A program made the position numbers and the translations under genes. The notes under the pieces are model-generated. The model was not told the origin of the DNA. It saw only the letters and a program-made list of their open reading frames with translations, and did no database searches. A DNA stretch of 64,000 bases from Myxococcales bacterium (GTDB lineage: Bacteria; Myxococcota_A; UBA9160; UBA4427): the NCBI GenBank assembly GCA_014240165.1, contig JAAZXM010000003.1, positions 62,001 to 126,000 of the forward strand. The letters are read 5' to 3'. Below are positions 43,104 through 51,295 of this stretch, in pieces (within the stretch, counting starts at the first letter, position 1; each line of letters begins with the position of its first letter).

Positions 43104-44996
43104 ATGAGTCTCGCGATGAGTCCCTGGCGAAGCGCGGCGTTCGCGGCGGTGGTTCTGCTCTGTGTGAAGCAGGCCGCTGGAGCGCCGCCATCGGTTTTTC
43201 ATAGTCCGCTGGATGACGGCGTGGCTCCGGCGCAGACGCCGATCGTTGCGGGTTCGCCGAGTGCCCAACTCTATCTCTATGTCGACGCCGGCCCGGGCGC
43301 GTCAGGAGTCGGAACGCCGTGCGTTGACGGCGATGGCGACGAAATCTGCGCCTGGGAGTTCGAGTTGTTGACCTCCGGCGATGTGAGCGTGCAGTCCTTT
43401 TTGCCCGATCCGGCGAGGGATGTGGTCTGGGCCCTGGGCAGCACGAATCTGAACGCGACTGGAGGCGATGCGGTTGCGGGAGAACTCGGTCCACTTCGGA
43501 TTGGCGAAGTCGTACTCGCGGTTTCGGGGCCGGTTTGGAGCGTGGACCTGAACGCGGGCGGCGCCGTGGATGCGACCTTTGCCCTGGCACCCATGGTTCC
43601 GGGGGTCGTTGCGGTTCCCGAGCCCGGTGCGGGTTTGCTCTGGTGGGCGGGCGGGGCAGCGCTCCTGGCGATGGCTCGCAGGAAGCGAAGGTTGCCTCGT
43701 GGCACCTTGGCTGGGCTTGGGGCTTTGCTCATGCTGGCGTCTTCGGCCGCGGCGCAAGATGCCGATCTCGATGGCATTCCCGACGCCAGTGATAATTGCA
43801 TCTACGTTGCGAATCCGGGCCAGGAGGATGCGGGGGGGCTGCACGGTCCTCCGGCGGATGGAATTGGCGATGTTTGCCAATGCGGAGACCTGAACGCAGA
43901 CGGGTTCGTCGACCTGCTCGATGCAGCGATCTATCAGCGCGATCTGGCGGGTCTGGTCCCCGAGGCGAGCAACCCCGATCAATGCAGCGTGGTGGGGGGG
44001 CGCCTGGACTGCGAGCCCAACGATGAGTTCTCCCTGCGCGAAGGACTTGTGGGGATCGCGCCCGGAGTCGCCCAGGTTTGCCAAGCGGCTTTGGGGGCGC
44101 CTCCTCTTCCGGGACGGATGGCAGCCGCGGGGGATAGCATCACCCAGGCATTCGCGGCGGATTGCACCTGCAACGCGGGTTTATTGGGGCTGTTTTGTTT
44201 GCTCTGTCCCGCCGGCGGAGATCAGCCCCAGCATTCCTGGTTCGATGGCGGCTCTCTGGGGGGAAGCTTTCTCGATCAATACGGCCCGGGCTCGGGCATC
44301 AATTCGACCCGGGTCTCGGTGAGCGGTGCCGAGATGCGCGGCACCGCGAGCAATTTTTCGAGCCAGGCGGATGATATCCTCTCTCTTGTGCCGCTCCCGG
44401 ATCTCGTGGTGGCTGAACTCGGGGGCAACGATATCTGCAACCGGGGCTGCAGCGATCCCGCCAATTGTGGTAACCCGCTCTATACCGTGGCCGAATGGGA
44501 GTCGTCGGTTCGGGCGGGGCTGGATAAGTTGGTGGGCTTCAATCATTCGAGCTCACTCGGCCCGGGCGCAACCATCTATATGCTGGGGGTTCCCCGGGTG
44601 CAGGACCTTCGGCCGGCGGGGATCGCTCTTCAGCAGACCAGCGGCTCGATCAACTGCGACAGCTTCTGGGCGAGTTTCAGTGTTTGCGAGATCGCCACCC
44701 AGGGCTCGTCCCTGAACGGTGAAAGTCTGACTACGCGTCTCGCCGCCATCTCCGCGAGAATCCCCGAGTACAACGCTTCGTTGCGCGACCTGGCGCTGGA
44801 GTATTCGACCAATGCCAACGGACGAAACCCCCTGGGCATCGAAGTGGTGGCGGATTATGTCAACGAGGAGACCCCCTCGATCGGGACGACGCCCTTTGGC
44901 GCCAGCGAGTTGAACGGAGGCGACTGTTTTCACCCGAACCTCCAGGGGCAGGGGCTCGTCGCCACCGGCGCCTGGGAGAGCAACCCGCGGAAATAG
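43104..44996 (+). CDS. Exported protein with internal PEP-CTERM-like signal, TSP3/dockerin-like region and SGNH hydrolase domain
   Basis: This 630-residue frame joins what look like two exported proteins. Residues 1-27 are a signal peptide and residues about 30-168 a beta-rich domain. Then VPEPG (171-175), a hydrophobic helix and ARRKRR (191-196) form a PEP-CTERM-like sorting signal, normally found only at a C terminus. A second signal-like helix ending in SAAAQD follows at once (199-219). Next come a thrombospondin-3-like Asp repeat ([14 protein letters not shown]), a dockerin-like [17 protein letters not shown], and an SGNH/GDSL hydrolase. Its catalytic positions are Ser345 (AAGDSIT), the GGND block (440-443) and D607/H610 (DCFHPN). 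An internal ATG at residue 190 could make the second half separately. The start could also be the ATG four codons later. Confidence 0.78.
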   Translation: MSLAMSPWRSAAFAAVVLLCVKQAAGAPPSVFHSPLDDGVAPAQTPIVAGSPSAQLYLYVDAGPGASGVGTPCVDGDGDEICAWEFELLTSGDVSVQSFLPDPARDVVWALGSTNLNATGGDAVAGELGPLRIGEVVLAVSGPVWSVDLNAGGAVDATFALAPMVPGVVAVPEPGAGLLWWAGGAALLAMARRKRRLPRGTLAGLGALLMLASSAAAQDADLDGIPDASDNCIYVANPGQEDAGGLHGPPADGIGDVCQCGDLNADGFVDLLDAAIYQRDLAGLVPEASNPDQCSVVGGRLDCEPNDEFSLREGLVGIAPGVAQVCQAALGAPPLPGRMAAAGDSITQAFAADCTCNAGLLGLFCLLCPAGGDQPQHSWFDGGSLGGSFLDQYGPGSGINSTRVSVSGAEMRGTASNFSSQADDILSLVPLPDLVVAELGGNDICNRGCSDPANCGNPLYTVAEWESSVRAGLDKLVGFNHSSSLGPGATIYMLGVPRVQDLRPAGIALQQTSGSINCDSFWASFSVCEIATQGSSLNGESLTTRLAAISARIPEYNASLRDLALEYSTNANGRNPLGIEVVADYVNEETPSIGTTPFGASELNGGDCFHPNLQGQGLVATGAWESNPRK

Positions 44997-45014
44997 TTCT
45001 GGGCCGCCCCGAGT

Positions 45015-46376
45015 TCAACGAATCCTGTAGCGGTAACGGTGAGGACGTCCTTTTCGCATCACCAGCAGGGTGATGTCGTCGCGTTCTTCCAGCCTTTGCC
45101 AGAGCGGGTTTCCCTGGTCGGTGATCCACTGATCATCCACCAGCATCAGGACGTCCCCCGCCTCGAGGCCGAAGCGATCGTAGAGGTCGCCGTCCTCGAC
45201 TTCTCGGACCTCAAGGAGCCGGCGTCCGGAAAAAACGCCGGAGCTCGTATCCAATCGCTGCTCAAGGAATGGCCGTTCGGCCAGGGCTTGATCGATCAGT
45301 GCCCGATTCAGATCCAGGACAATCTCGGGTGGGGGCAAGCGGTTGACTTCGACCGCGGGAAAGGGCGGGAGGTTGCCGTCCAGGTCCGCGCTCCCCGCGT
45401 TGTCGAACGGGGGCTGGGCTTTTTCTTGGGCGGAGGGCGTCCGGGAAAGTGCGGGGCCACTCGCCTCACGTTCGACGACGTCGAGCAAGTTCTCGTACGT
45501 GATAGGCGGTGCGATGTAGAGGCCGTTCACGAAAAGCGTGGGCGAACGGACGATGCCAAGGTTCACCGCCAGTGCCTGATCCGCGCGTACATCTGCGGCG
45601 TGCTGCTCCTCATCCAGACAGCGGGAGAAGAGGTCGAGGTCGAGGCTCAGGTGACTGGCATAGCGTTGTAGATCGGCTCGCGCCTGGCTTGGCTGCTCCA
45701 GCAGGAGGATATCGTGGTAGGCCCAATAGGCGCCCTGATCGTCGGCGCAGCGCGCGGCTTCGGCGGCTTGCTGTGCATGGCGGTGATAGGGCAGGGTGAA
45801 GTCCCGTGCCGCGAGCCGGATGCGTTGGGGGAAGGCTTCCACGATGCGCTGGAGAACGGGCTGGAGCGCGCGGCTATGGGTCGACTGGAAATCGATGAAC
45901 TCCACCAGGGTGATGGCGGCTGACTTTGGCCCTCTCAGGCGCGCGCCCGCCAGGGGGATTTGCATCCGGGGCGGTAGTGGGGGCTCGAGCAGGATCTGGA
46001 CCCGATCGGTGTTGTCGCCGAGTTCCGTAGCCGGATGTTTCGCGAGGTCTTGGCGAACGAGGTGTTGGAGGCGCTGTGCTCTCAGCCTATAACGCGCAAG
46101 GGCGATGTCATGGAGTTCGATTTGCAGGCTCTTGTCGACATCGCGGGCCGAGATGGGGCGATCGTCAACTCGGGCAAGGATTTCGTCTTCCCGGGATGCC
46201 GGGACGCTGGGGAGGGCGGTGTCTCCTGGGCGGGGCGTTGATGGGCGGGGCGTTGATGCTTTCTCTCGGAGGTCGCAGCCAGGCGCCAGGGCGAGCCAAG
46301 CCAGCAGTCCGAGGCCCGCCCCAATGCGGGCGCCGGATCGGAGCAATCCCAGGGTGGCATGGGCCCAAGTCGACAC
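45015..46376 (-). CDS. DsbA-like thioredoxin-fold protein with PDZ domain, redox cysteines missing
   Basis: This 453-residue exported protein has a signal segment ending in APGC (Cys34, a weak lipobox). A SurA-N-like helical segment follows (residues about 64-115). The DsbA/thioredoxin_4 domain spans about 147-310, with EFIDFQ at its start and SPTLFVNG carrying the cis-Pro. A C-terminal PDZ-like domain contains FGLEAGDVLMLVDDQWI. The active-site CxxC that should follow EFIDFQ reads STHS (165-168), so thiol exchange is not possible there. The protein may act as a chaperone or scaffold in the periplasm. The start is GTG at 46376. It is convergent to the SGNH gene and divergent from the carnitine-dehydrogenase-like gene. 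Confidence 0.8.
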   Translation of the reverse strand: MSTWAHATLGLLRSGARIGAGLGLLAWLALAPGCDLREKASTPRPSTPRPGDTALPSVPASREDEILARVDDRPISARDVDKSLQIELHDIALARYRLRAQRLQHLVRQDLAKHPATELGDNTDRVQILLEPPLPPRMQIPLAGARLRGPKSAAITLVEFIDFQSTHSRALQPVLQRIVEAFPQRIRLAARDFTLPYHRHAQQAAEAARCADDQGAYWAYHDILLLEQPSQARADLQRYASHLSLDLDLFSRCLDEEQHAADVRADQALAVNLGIVRSPTLFVNGLYIAPPITYENLLDVVEREASGPALSRTPSAQEKAQPPFDNAGSADLDGNLPPFPAVEVNRLPPPEIVLDLNRALIDQALAERPFLEQRLDTSSGVFSGRRLLEVREVEDGDLYDRFGLEAGDVLMLVDDQWITDQGNPLWQRLEERDDITLLVMRKGRPHRYRYRIR

Positions 46377-46460
46377 CGCATGACCCTAGCCCGCATTTTC
46401 AGCGAGGGCGCTTGCTGTACTTTCGGGCGTTATCATCCGCCTTTCATCTCGGAGGATCCG

Positions 46461-46562
46461 ATGAAAGAAACTGCCGACCCCGCAGCGGAAGCGAGTGCAC
46501 TGGCGCACGCTTCGTTCACTTTTTCCATCGAGAGCCCGGTGGCGTCGGGCACGACCCAATAG
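46461..46562 (+). CDS. 33-residue leader ORF overlapping the dehydrogenase start
   Basis: This short frame begins at an ATG with GGAGGA four bases upstream, a much better initiation site than that of the downstream gene. Its TAG shares one base with the GTG start of the dehydrogenase (TAGTG). Translation would deliver ribosomes straight to that start. The peptide is acidic and Ala/Ser-rich with no known motif. A coupling leader is the simplest reading; a functional micropeptide is possible. Confidence 0.45.
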   Translation: MKETADPAAEASALAHASFTFSIESPVASGTTQ

Positions 46563-47539
46563 TGGAACCCCCCGCCCTGTCTCCTGGATCGTTCTCCGGA
46601 CCTGTTGCCTGTATCGGGATGGGGGTGATCGGGTGTGGCTGGGCGTGCTATTTCGCGGGTCGGGGGGTCGAGGTGCGGGCCTGGGATCCGGACCCCGATG
46701 CGCGCGAACGACTCGAGCGCACACTCGCGTTGGCTTGGCCCGCCATGGAGGCCCTGGGGCTGGCGCCGGGTGCCTCGTCGGCGCGCATCCGCTTCTGCGA
46801 AGATATGTTGGAGGCCTTGGAGGGCGCTGAACTCGTTCAGGAGAGCGCGCCCGAACGCCTGGAACTCAAGCGCGACCTGCTCGCCGATCTCGACCGCGCT
46901 GCCGACCCCGTTGTCATCGTGGCTTCATCGACCTCCGGGTATCGGGTGAGCGATTTGACCGCTCATTGCACCCGGGCGCCGGAACGCGTTGTGGTGGGCC
47001 ACCCCTTCAATCCTGTCTATCTCCTGCCCCTTGTAGAGGTGGTGGCGGGCCCGGGAACGGCACCCGAGGCGTTGGATAGGGCGGCCAATCTCTACGGGGC
47101 GGCGGGGAAGACCGTGCTGCGCCTGGAGCGCGAGGTGGATGGTTTCGTGGCAGATCGGCTCCAGGAGGCGATGTGGCGCGAGGCCCTCCACATGGTGGCC
47201 GAGGGCGAAGCGACGGTGGAAGAAATCGATCTCTCCATCACAGCGGGGCCAGGTCTTCGCTGGGCGCTGATGGGTCCGATGCTGACGTTTCACCTGGCCG
47301 GGGGCGAAGGGGGAATGGCCCATATGCTCGACCATTTTGGCCCCTCCTTGAAATCACCCTGGAGCCGCCTGGTCGCGCCCGAGTTGACGCCGGATCTACG
47401 CGACGCCGTCGTCGAGGGGTGTGAACAGGAGGCTGCGGGCCGCAGCGTGGACGACCTGGTTCGCGAGCGAGACCGGGGCCTGGTGGCGATCATGCGGGCC
47501 TTGGGCTCGATTGATCACGGCCGTGAGGGCGACACCTAG
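46562..47539 (+). CDS. 3-hydroxyacyl-CoA dehydrogenase family, L-carnitine-dehydrogenase-like
   Basis: This 325-residue NAD-dependent dehydrogenase has the Rossmann motif CIGMGVIGCGWACYFAGRG and an acidic VRAWDPDP at the end of beta-2. SSTSGYRVSDL and GHPFNPVYLLPLVEVV follow, the latter holding the catalytic His. The GVIGxGW pattern, the length and the AWPAMEALGLAPGAS segment are typical of carnitine 3-dehydrogenases rather than long fatty-acid enzymes. It would oxidise carnitine or a related 3-hydroxy acid. The start is GTG at 46562, overlapping the stop of a leader ORF by one base. It is convergent to an SDR gene. Confidence 0.82.
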   Translation: MEPPALSPGSFSGPVACIGMGVIGCGWACYFAGRGVEVRAWDPDPDARERLERTLALAWPAMEALGLAPGASSARIRFCEDMLEALEGAELVQESAPERLELKRDLLADLDRAADPVVIVASSTSGYRVSDLTAHCTRAPERVVVGHPFNPVYLLPLVEVVAGPGTAPEALDRAANLYGAAGKTVLRLEREVDGFVADRLQEAMWREALHMVAEGEATVEEIDLSITAGPGLRWALMGPMLTFHLAGGEGGMAHMLDHFGPSLKSPWSRLVAPELTPDLRDAVVEGCEQEAAGRSVDDLVRERDRGLVAIMRALGSIDHGREGDT

Positions 47540-47554
47540 GGGGCTGAGCGGTGC

Positions 47555-48355
47555 TCAACTCACCACGGTACCGCCGTCGCAGCTGATGACCTCGCCGACG
47601 GTGAACGCGCCCGCCCGGGAACTCAAGAAAATGGCCAGGCCCGCGATATCTTCGGGCGTACCGACTCGGCCGCGAGGATTGACCCGGCCCACGGCGTCCC
47701 AATCCGTCGCCTCCACGTCTCCGCCGCCCCCCACGCCGGTGGAAAGCATCCAGGTGGGGAAGGGGCCCGGCGCGATGGCGTTGACGATGATGTTCCGCTT
47801 GACGAGATGCGCCGCCAGTTGGCGTGTCAGGGCGTGGACCGCCGCCTTGGACGGCCCGTAGGAGAAATTGTCGAAGACGGGCGTCTTGATGCCGTCAATG
47901 GAACCGATGTTGATGACTCTGGCCGGATCTTCGGCAGTGGCGCTCGCTTCGAGAAGGGGCAGCAGGCGCTGGGTGAGGAAGAAAACACCTTTCACGTTTG
48001 TATCCATGACTTTATCCCAGCCGCTCTCGGGGAATTCGTCCAATCCCGCACCCCAGGAGACTCCCGCATTGTTGACCAGGATATCCACGCGTTCCTCGCG
48101 GGACTTCAATTCTTCGGCAAGGCTCTCCACGCCTTCGACCCCCGCCAGGTTCGCCGGCAGGGCGATGCATTCGCCGCCGTAGCTTTCGGAAAGCCGTTTC
48201 GCAGTCGCCTCGCAGGCGTCGGCCTTTCGCGAACTGATGTAGACCCGTGCCCCGTTGGCCAGGAAGCCGGCCGCGATCATTTCGCCGATGCCGCGAGATC
48301 CACCGGTGACAACGGCCACCTTGCCCTGGATGGAGAAAAGTTTTTCGAGGTCCAT
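47555..48355 (-). CDS. SDR family oxidoreductase
   Basis: This 266-residue classical short-chain dehydrogenase has TGGSRGIG, NNAG, the catalytic Ser in IGSIDGI, YGPSK, and APGPFPTWM. The C terminus ISCDGGTVVS is normal for the family. The substrate is unknown; sequences of this type act on hydroxy or keto acids and sugars. AGGAG before the ATG at 48355 supports the start. It lies 48 bases downstream of a Rieske oxygenase gene on the same strand, so it may process the oxygenase product, for example as a diol dehydrogenase. Confidence 0.9.
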   Translation of the reverse strand: MDLEKLFSIQGKVAVVTGGSRGIGEMIAAGFLANGARVYISSRKADACEATAKRLSESYGGECIALPANLAGVEGVESLAEELKSREERVDILVNNAGVSWGAGLDEFPESGWDKVMDTNVKGVFFLTQRLLPLLEASATAEDPARVINIGSIDGIKTPVFDNFSYGPSKAAVHALTRQLAAHLVKRNIIVNAIAPGPFPTWMLSTGVGGGGDVEATDWDAVGRVNPRGRVGTPEDIAGLAIFLSSRAGAFTVGEVISCDGGTVVS

Positions 48356-48403
48356 GTCGCTCCTGTCAGATTGGCCCAGTCCGAGAAGGACGGGTGTTTT
48401 CGG

Positions 48404-49672
48404 CTAGTCGCCCTTGTAGATTTCCAACGGCGGCATGCCGAGCGCTTCGCGGAAGTTCCGGTGGTAGTGATGCAATGCGGGTTCGTTCCGTCCGAAGACG
48501 ACATGATCGAGGGTTCCGTTTTCCGCCGCCCGCTGCTGGTACTCGCCCATCAAATAGTCTTCCTGCTCGATGGTGCTGTCGAAGATCTCGAATTGGGCGG
48601 CGAGGCTGAAGGCCTGGGGCGCATCGTAGGGCGTTTCGGAGTAGCCCGAGTTGTAGAGATCGTCGGGGTTGAGTCGTTCATGATCTTCGCCCAGGGCGTG
48701 GGCTACATCCAATGCCTGGCGGGTGGCGTAATGGCCCACCCGGGTGATCGAGCGCCCAGGGCCATTGGGGTGGGGGTAGATCTTGATCAAGCTGATGGAG
48801 GTCTCGCCGAATGCCAGCTGGATATTGGGGAAGATGAAGTAGAGGGGGCTGGTGCCCCGGAGCATATTCCATTTCTCTTCGGGCAATTCGCGCATGCGAT
48901 CGATGCCGCGGGTGGCGATCACAAAGCGATGATTGCGGTCGAAAGGTTCGTAGTGGAGAACGTCCCCATAGAAAACCTGGCCGAGAGTGTTCTTGTGTAG
49001 TTTTGCAAAATGGTAGGTCTCGCCGAAAGTGTCGTTGGCGAGTTTCCAGTTCAGGCGCTTTTCCATCAGGGATTCGCCCTGGTAGACCATGTCTTCCCCA
49101 AATTGCCATTGGGCGATTTCGGGCGCCAACTCACCCAGGACTTCGTCGACATCGAGTTGGCCGTCCAGTTGGGGATGCACGAAGAGGAGTCCGTATTTTT
49201 CCTCGGCGGGCAATTCGAGCAGGCCCCGGCAAGCCAAATCAACGGCGCCAAAATGTTCGGGCTGGGGAATTCCCAGGAGTTTACCGTCGCCACCATAGGT
49301 CCAATTATGAAAGGGGCAGATGAAGCGCCGACTGCTCCCCCTGGGCTCGGCGGCGACCCGGGCGCCTCGGTGGCGGCAGGCATTGAGGAAAGCCCGAAAA
49401 CGTCCGTCTCCATCCCGGGTGGCGAGTACGGGCACCCCGAAATCGTCTGTCGTGATGAAGCTCCCGATTTCCGGGAGATCCGCGCTGAGACCAATCAGTT
49501 GAGGGTGGTTCTTGAAGAGAACCTCCCACTCCTGCGACGCGATTTCGGGGTTGCAATACACGGACGTCGGGTTCTTGTACATGACGCCCGCGTCGACGTT
49601 TTCCTTGGAATCGAGTTGGCGCAGCAATTCGCGCAAGATGGCCACTTGCTTGTCGTGATCCATTCGATCCAT
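48404..49672 (-). CDS. Rieske-type aromatic ring-hydroxylating dioxygenase alpha subunit
   Basis: This 422-residue oxygenase component has a Rieske [2Fe-2S] site (C99-x-H101, then C119-x2-H122) and a catalytic domain whose mononuclear iron histidines are H221 and H226 (GETYHFAKLH). The length and layout match ring-hydroxylating dioxygenase alpha subunits and related demethylases. It would insert O2 into an aromatic or alicyclic compound. No beta subunit, ferredoxin or reductase is adjacent; electrons must come from elsewhere. It is the first gene of a minus-strand pair with an SDR and is divergent from the ABM-domain gene across a region with 17-bp repeats. Confidence 0.9.
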   Translation of the reverse strand: MDRMDHDKQVAILRELLRQLDSKENVDAGVMYKNPTSVYCNPEIASQEWEVLFKNHPQLIGLSADLPEIGSFITTDDFGVPVLATRDGDGRFRAFLNACRHRGARVAAEPRGSSRRFICPFHNWTYGGDGKLLGIPQPEHFGAVDLACRGLLELPAEEKYGLLFVHPQLDGQLDVDEVLGELAPEIAQWQFGEDMVYQGESLMEKRLNWKLANDTFGETYHFAKLHKNTLGQVFYGDVLHYEPFDRNHRFVIATRGIDRMRELPEEKWNMLRGTSPLYFIFPNIQLAFGETSISLIKIYPHPNGPGRSITRVGHYATRQALDVAHALGEDHERLNPDDLYNSGYSETPYDAPQAFSLAAQFEIFDSTIEQEDYLMGEYQQRAAENGTLDHVVFGRNEPALHHYHRNFREALGMPPLEIYKGD

Positions 49673-49713
49673 GAGCCGTCCCCGTTGTTGTCCCTGCTGT
49701 AGACTGGTGGGTG

Positions 49714-49747
49714 GAGTCCGCCCGGTATTGGAGTCCGCCCAGTATTG
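49714..49747 (+). repeat. Two tandem 17-bp direct repeats in a divergent promoter region
   Basis: GAGTCCGCCCGGTATTG (49714-49730) is followed at once by GAGTCCGCCCAGTATTG (49731-49747), 16 of 17 bases identical. They lie between the divergent Rieske gene (start 49672) and the ABM-domain gene (start 49844). That is a typical place for a regulator to bind. Confidence 0.7.
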
Positions 49748-49843
49748 TAGTCATTGTAGGACTGAGGATCAAAGCACCGGGTATCGGTTACGGATGCTCC
49801 ATGGCATGGGCAGGGGATGCCCAACACGAGGGGAGGGCAAGGG

Positions 49844-50170
49844 ATGATGACCGCAATCTTTCGGTCCAGGTTGAGGGAGGATGCGGGCTCGGACTACCGT
49901 CCTGTCGCCGAGCGCATGCTGGAACTGGCTCGCTCCATGCCCGGATTCGTTGATTTCAAGTCGTTTCGAGCAGAAGATGGTGAGCGCGTTTCGTTGATCG
50001 AATTCGAATCCCTGGAGGCACTCGAGGCGTGGCGAGACCATCCCGAGCATCTCAAAGCCCAGCGTGCAGGGCGCGAGCGCTTCTACTCCGAATATCGGCT
50101 GCAACTCTGCGAGCCTCTCCGTGCGTATTCCTTTGATGGCGAGGAGCGTTATGAGGAAGCGGACTTCTGA
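49844..50170 (+). CDS. ABM-domain (antibiotic biosynthesis monooxygenase-like) protein
   Basis: This 108-residue protein has a dimeric alpha/beta-barrel ABM pattern: AIFRSRLREDAGSDYRPVAERMLELARSMPGFVDFKSF, then SLIEFESLEALEAWRDHPEHLKAQ and FYSEYRLQLCEPLRAYSF. ABM proteins may be cofactor-free monooxygenases or simple binding proteins. GGAGGG six bases upstream fixes the ATG at 49844. It begins a plus-strand run with a Rieske oxygenase and an amidohydrolase, which suggests a role in oxidative degradation of the same compound. Confidence 0.88.
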   Translation: MMTAIFRSRLREDAGSDYRPVAERMLELARSMPGFVDFKSFRAEDGERVSLIEFESLEALEAWRDHPEHLKAQRAGRERFYSEYRLQLCEPLRAYSFDGEERYEEADF

Positions 50171-50311
50171 GCCGCTGCATTGGAGGCGAGAGGGGATTCT
50201 TCTAGACTGCGAGGATCGGCAAGGCGTGGCTGGGGCTTTCCTCCTGACCCGGTTTTCCCGCTCCCTCTGCGACCGGTTTTCGGCAAGCCAAGCTCCTCAA
50301 GAGGTGGCCTG

Positions 50312-51256
50312 ATGCTCCCCAAGCACCGCGAATATCCCTTCCCGATTCCATGCGGCTGGTTTCGTGTCGCATTTACGGGAGAAATCTCGAAGGGTGAGGT
50401 CAAGAGTCTGGAGTATTTCGGTGAGGAACAGGTGCTCTTCGTCAGCGATTCGGGCGAGGTTCAACTCTTTGGAGCGCATTGTCCTCACCTGGGCGCTCAC
50501 CTCGGGAGAGGCGGAAGGGTCGAGGGCGAGATGCTCCGTTGTCCGTTCCACGGTTGGGGCTTCGACAAAGCGGGCGCGTGTATCGAGGTGCCCTACGCGA
50601 AGCGGATTCCGTCACGGGCGCGTCTCAGGCGCTACCCCACGATAGAGAAGGACGGCATCGTCTGGGCTTGGTATCACCCCACAGGTGATGAGCCGACTTG
50701 GGCGCCGCCCGATGTTCCGGAGTTATCGAATGCCGATTGGAGCGCGCCGGTGCATCATCGCTGGACGATTCGCACGCGCAATCAGGAGATCGCCGAGAAT
50801 ACTGCGGACCCCGCCCATTTTTCCGCTGTTCACGGTTTTGCCGATGCGCCCGCTCCTCGGATTGAATTCTTGGAGCATTGCTGCCGCTCCGTCAGCGAGA
50901 GCCGCGTGCCGAGGGCCGATGGCGAGATGGCGACCTCTCGATTGGAGGTCAGCTGGTACGGCCTTGGGCTGGGCCTCGTGCGCTCCACGGGTGCATTCGA
51001 ATTGTTGGTGGCGGGTACGAATACGCCGGTGGATGAGGCCACTGTGGACGCTTGCTTCTCGTTTTCGGTCTGCCGGGCTCGGGGGCTGAGCCCGGACGAG
51101 GGCGCGGGAAAGGCCTTTATCCACGAGGCGATTCGCCAGATGGAGCAGGATATTCCGATTTGGGAGAATAAGGTCTTCGCAGAGCGGCCGATTCTCTGCG
51201 ATGGTGATGGCCCCATTGGCCCCTTCCGAGACTGGGCCAGCCAATTTTACCCGTAA
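50312..51256 (+). CDS. Rieske oxygenase (KshA/cholesterol-desaturase-like)
   Basis: This 314-residue Rieske oxygenase has the [2Fe-2S] site C57-x-H59 and C77-x2-H80, and a catalytic iron site in NTADPAHFSAVHGF (D166, H169, H174). The short catalytic domain and N-terminal YPFPIPCGWFRVAF resemble the group containing 3-ketosteroid 9-alpha-hydroxylase oxygenase (KshA) and cholesterol 7-desaturase, rather than ring-hydroxylating dioxygenases. A steroid or other polycyclic substrate is plausible but not proven. The ATG at 50312 follows GAGGTGG at about five bases. The next gene, 39 bases downstream, is an ACMSD-type amidohydrolase. Confidence 0.85.
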   Translation: MLPKHREYPFPIPCGWFRVAFTGEISKGEVKSLEYFGEEQVLFVSDSGEVQLFGAHCPHLGAHLGRGGRVEGEMLRCPFHGWGFDKAGACIEVPYAKRIPSRARLRRYPTIEKDGIVWAWYHPTGDEPTWAPPDVPELSNADWSAPVHHRWTIRTRNQEIAENTADPAHFSAVHGFADAPAPRIEFLEHCCRSVSESRVPRADGEMATSRLEVSWYGLGLGLVRSTGAFELLVAGTNTPVDEATVDACFSFSVCRARGLSPDEGAGKAFIHEAIRQMEQDIPIWENKVFAERPILCDGDGPIGPFRDWASQFYP

Positions 51257-51295
51257 TCCGATTCGAGAGGCGGGGAGAGAGAGAAGGGATAAGCA

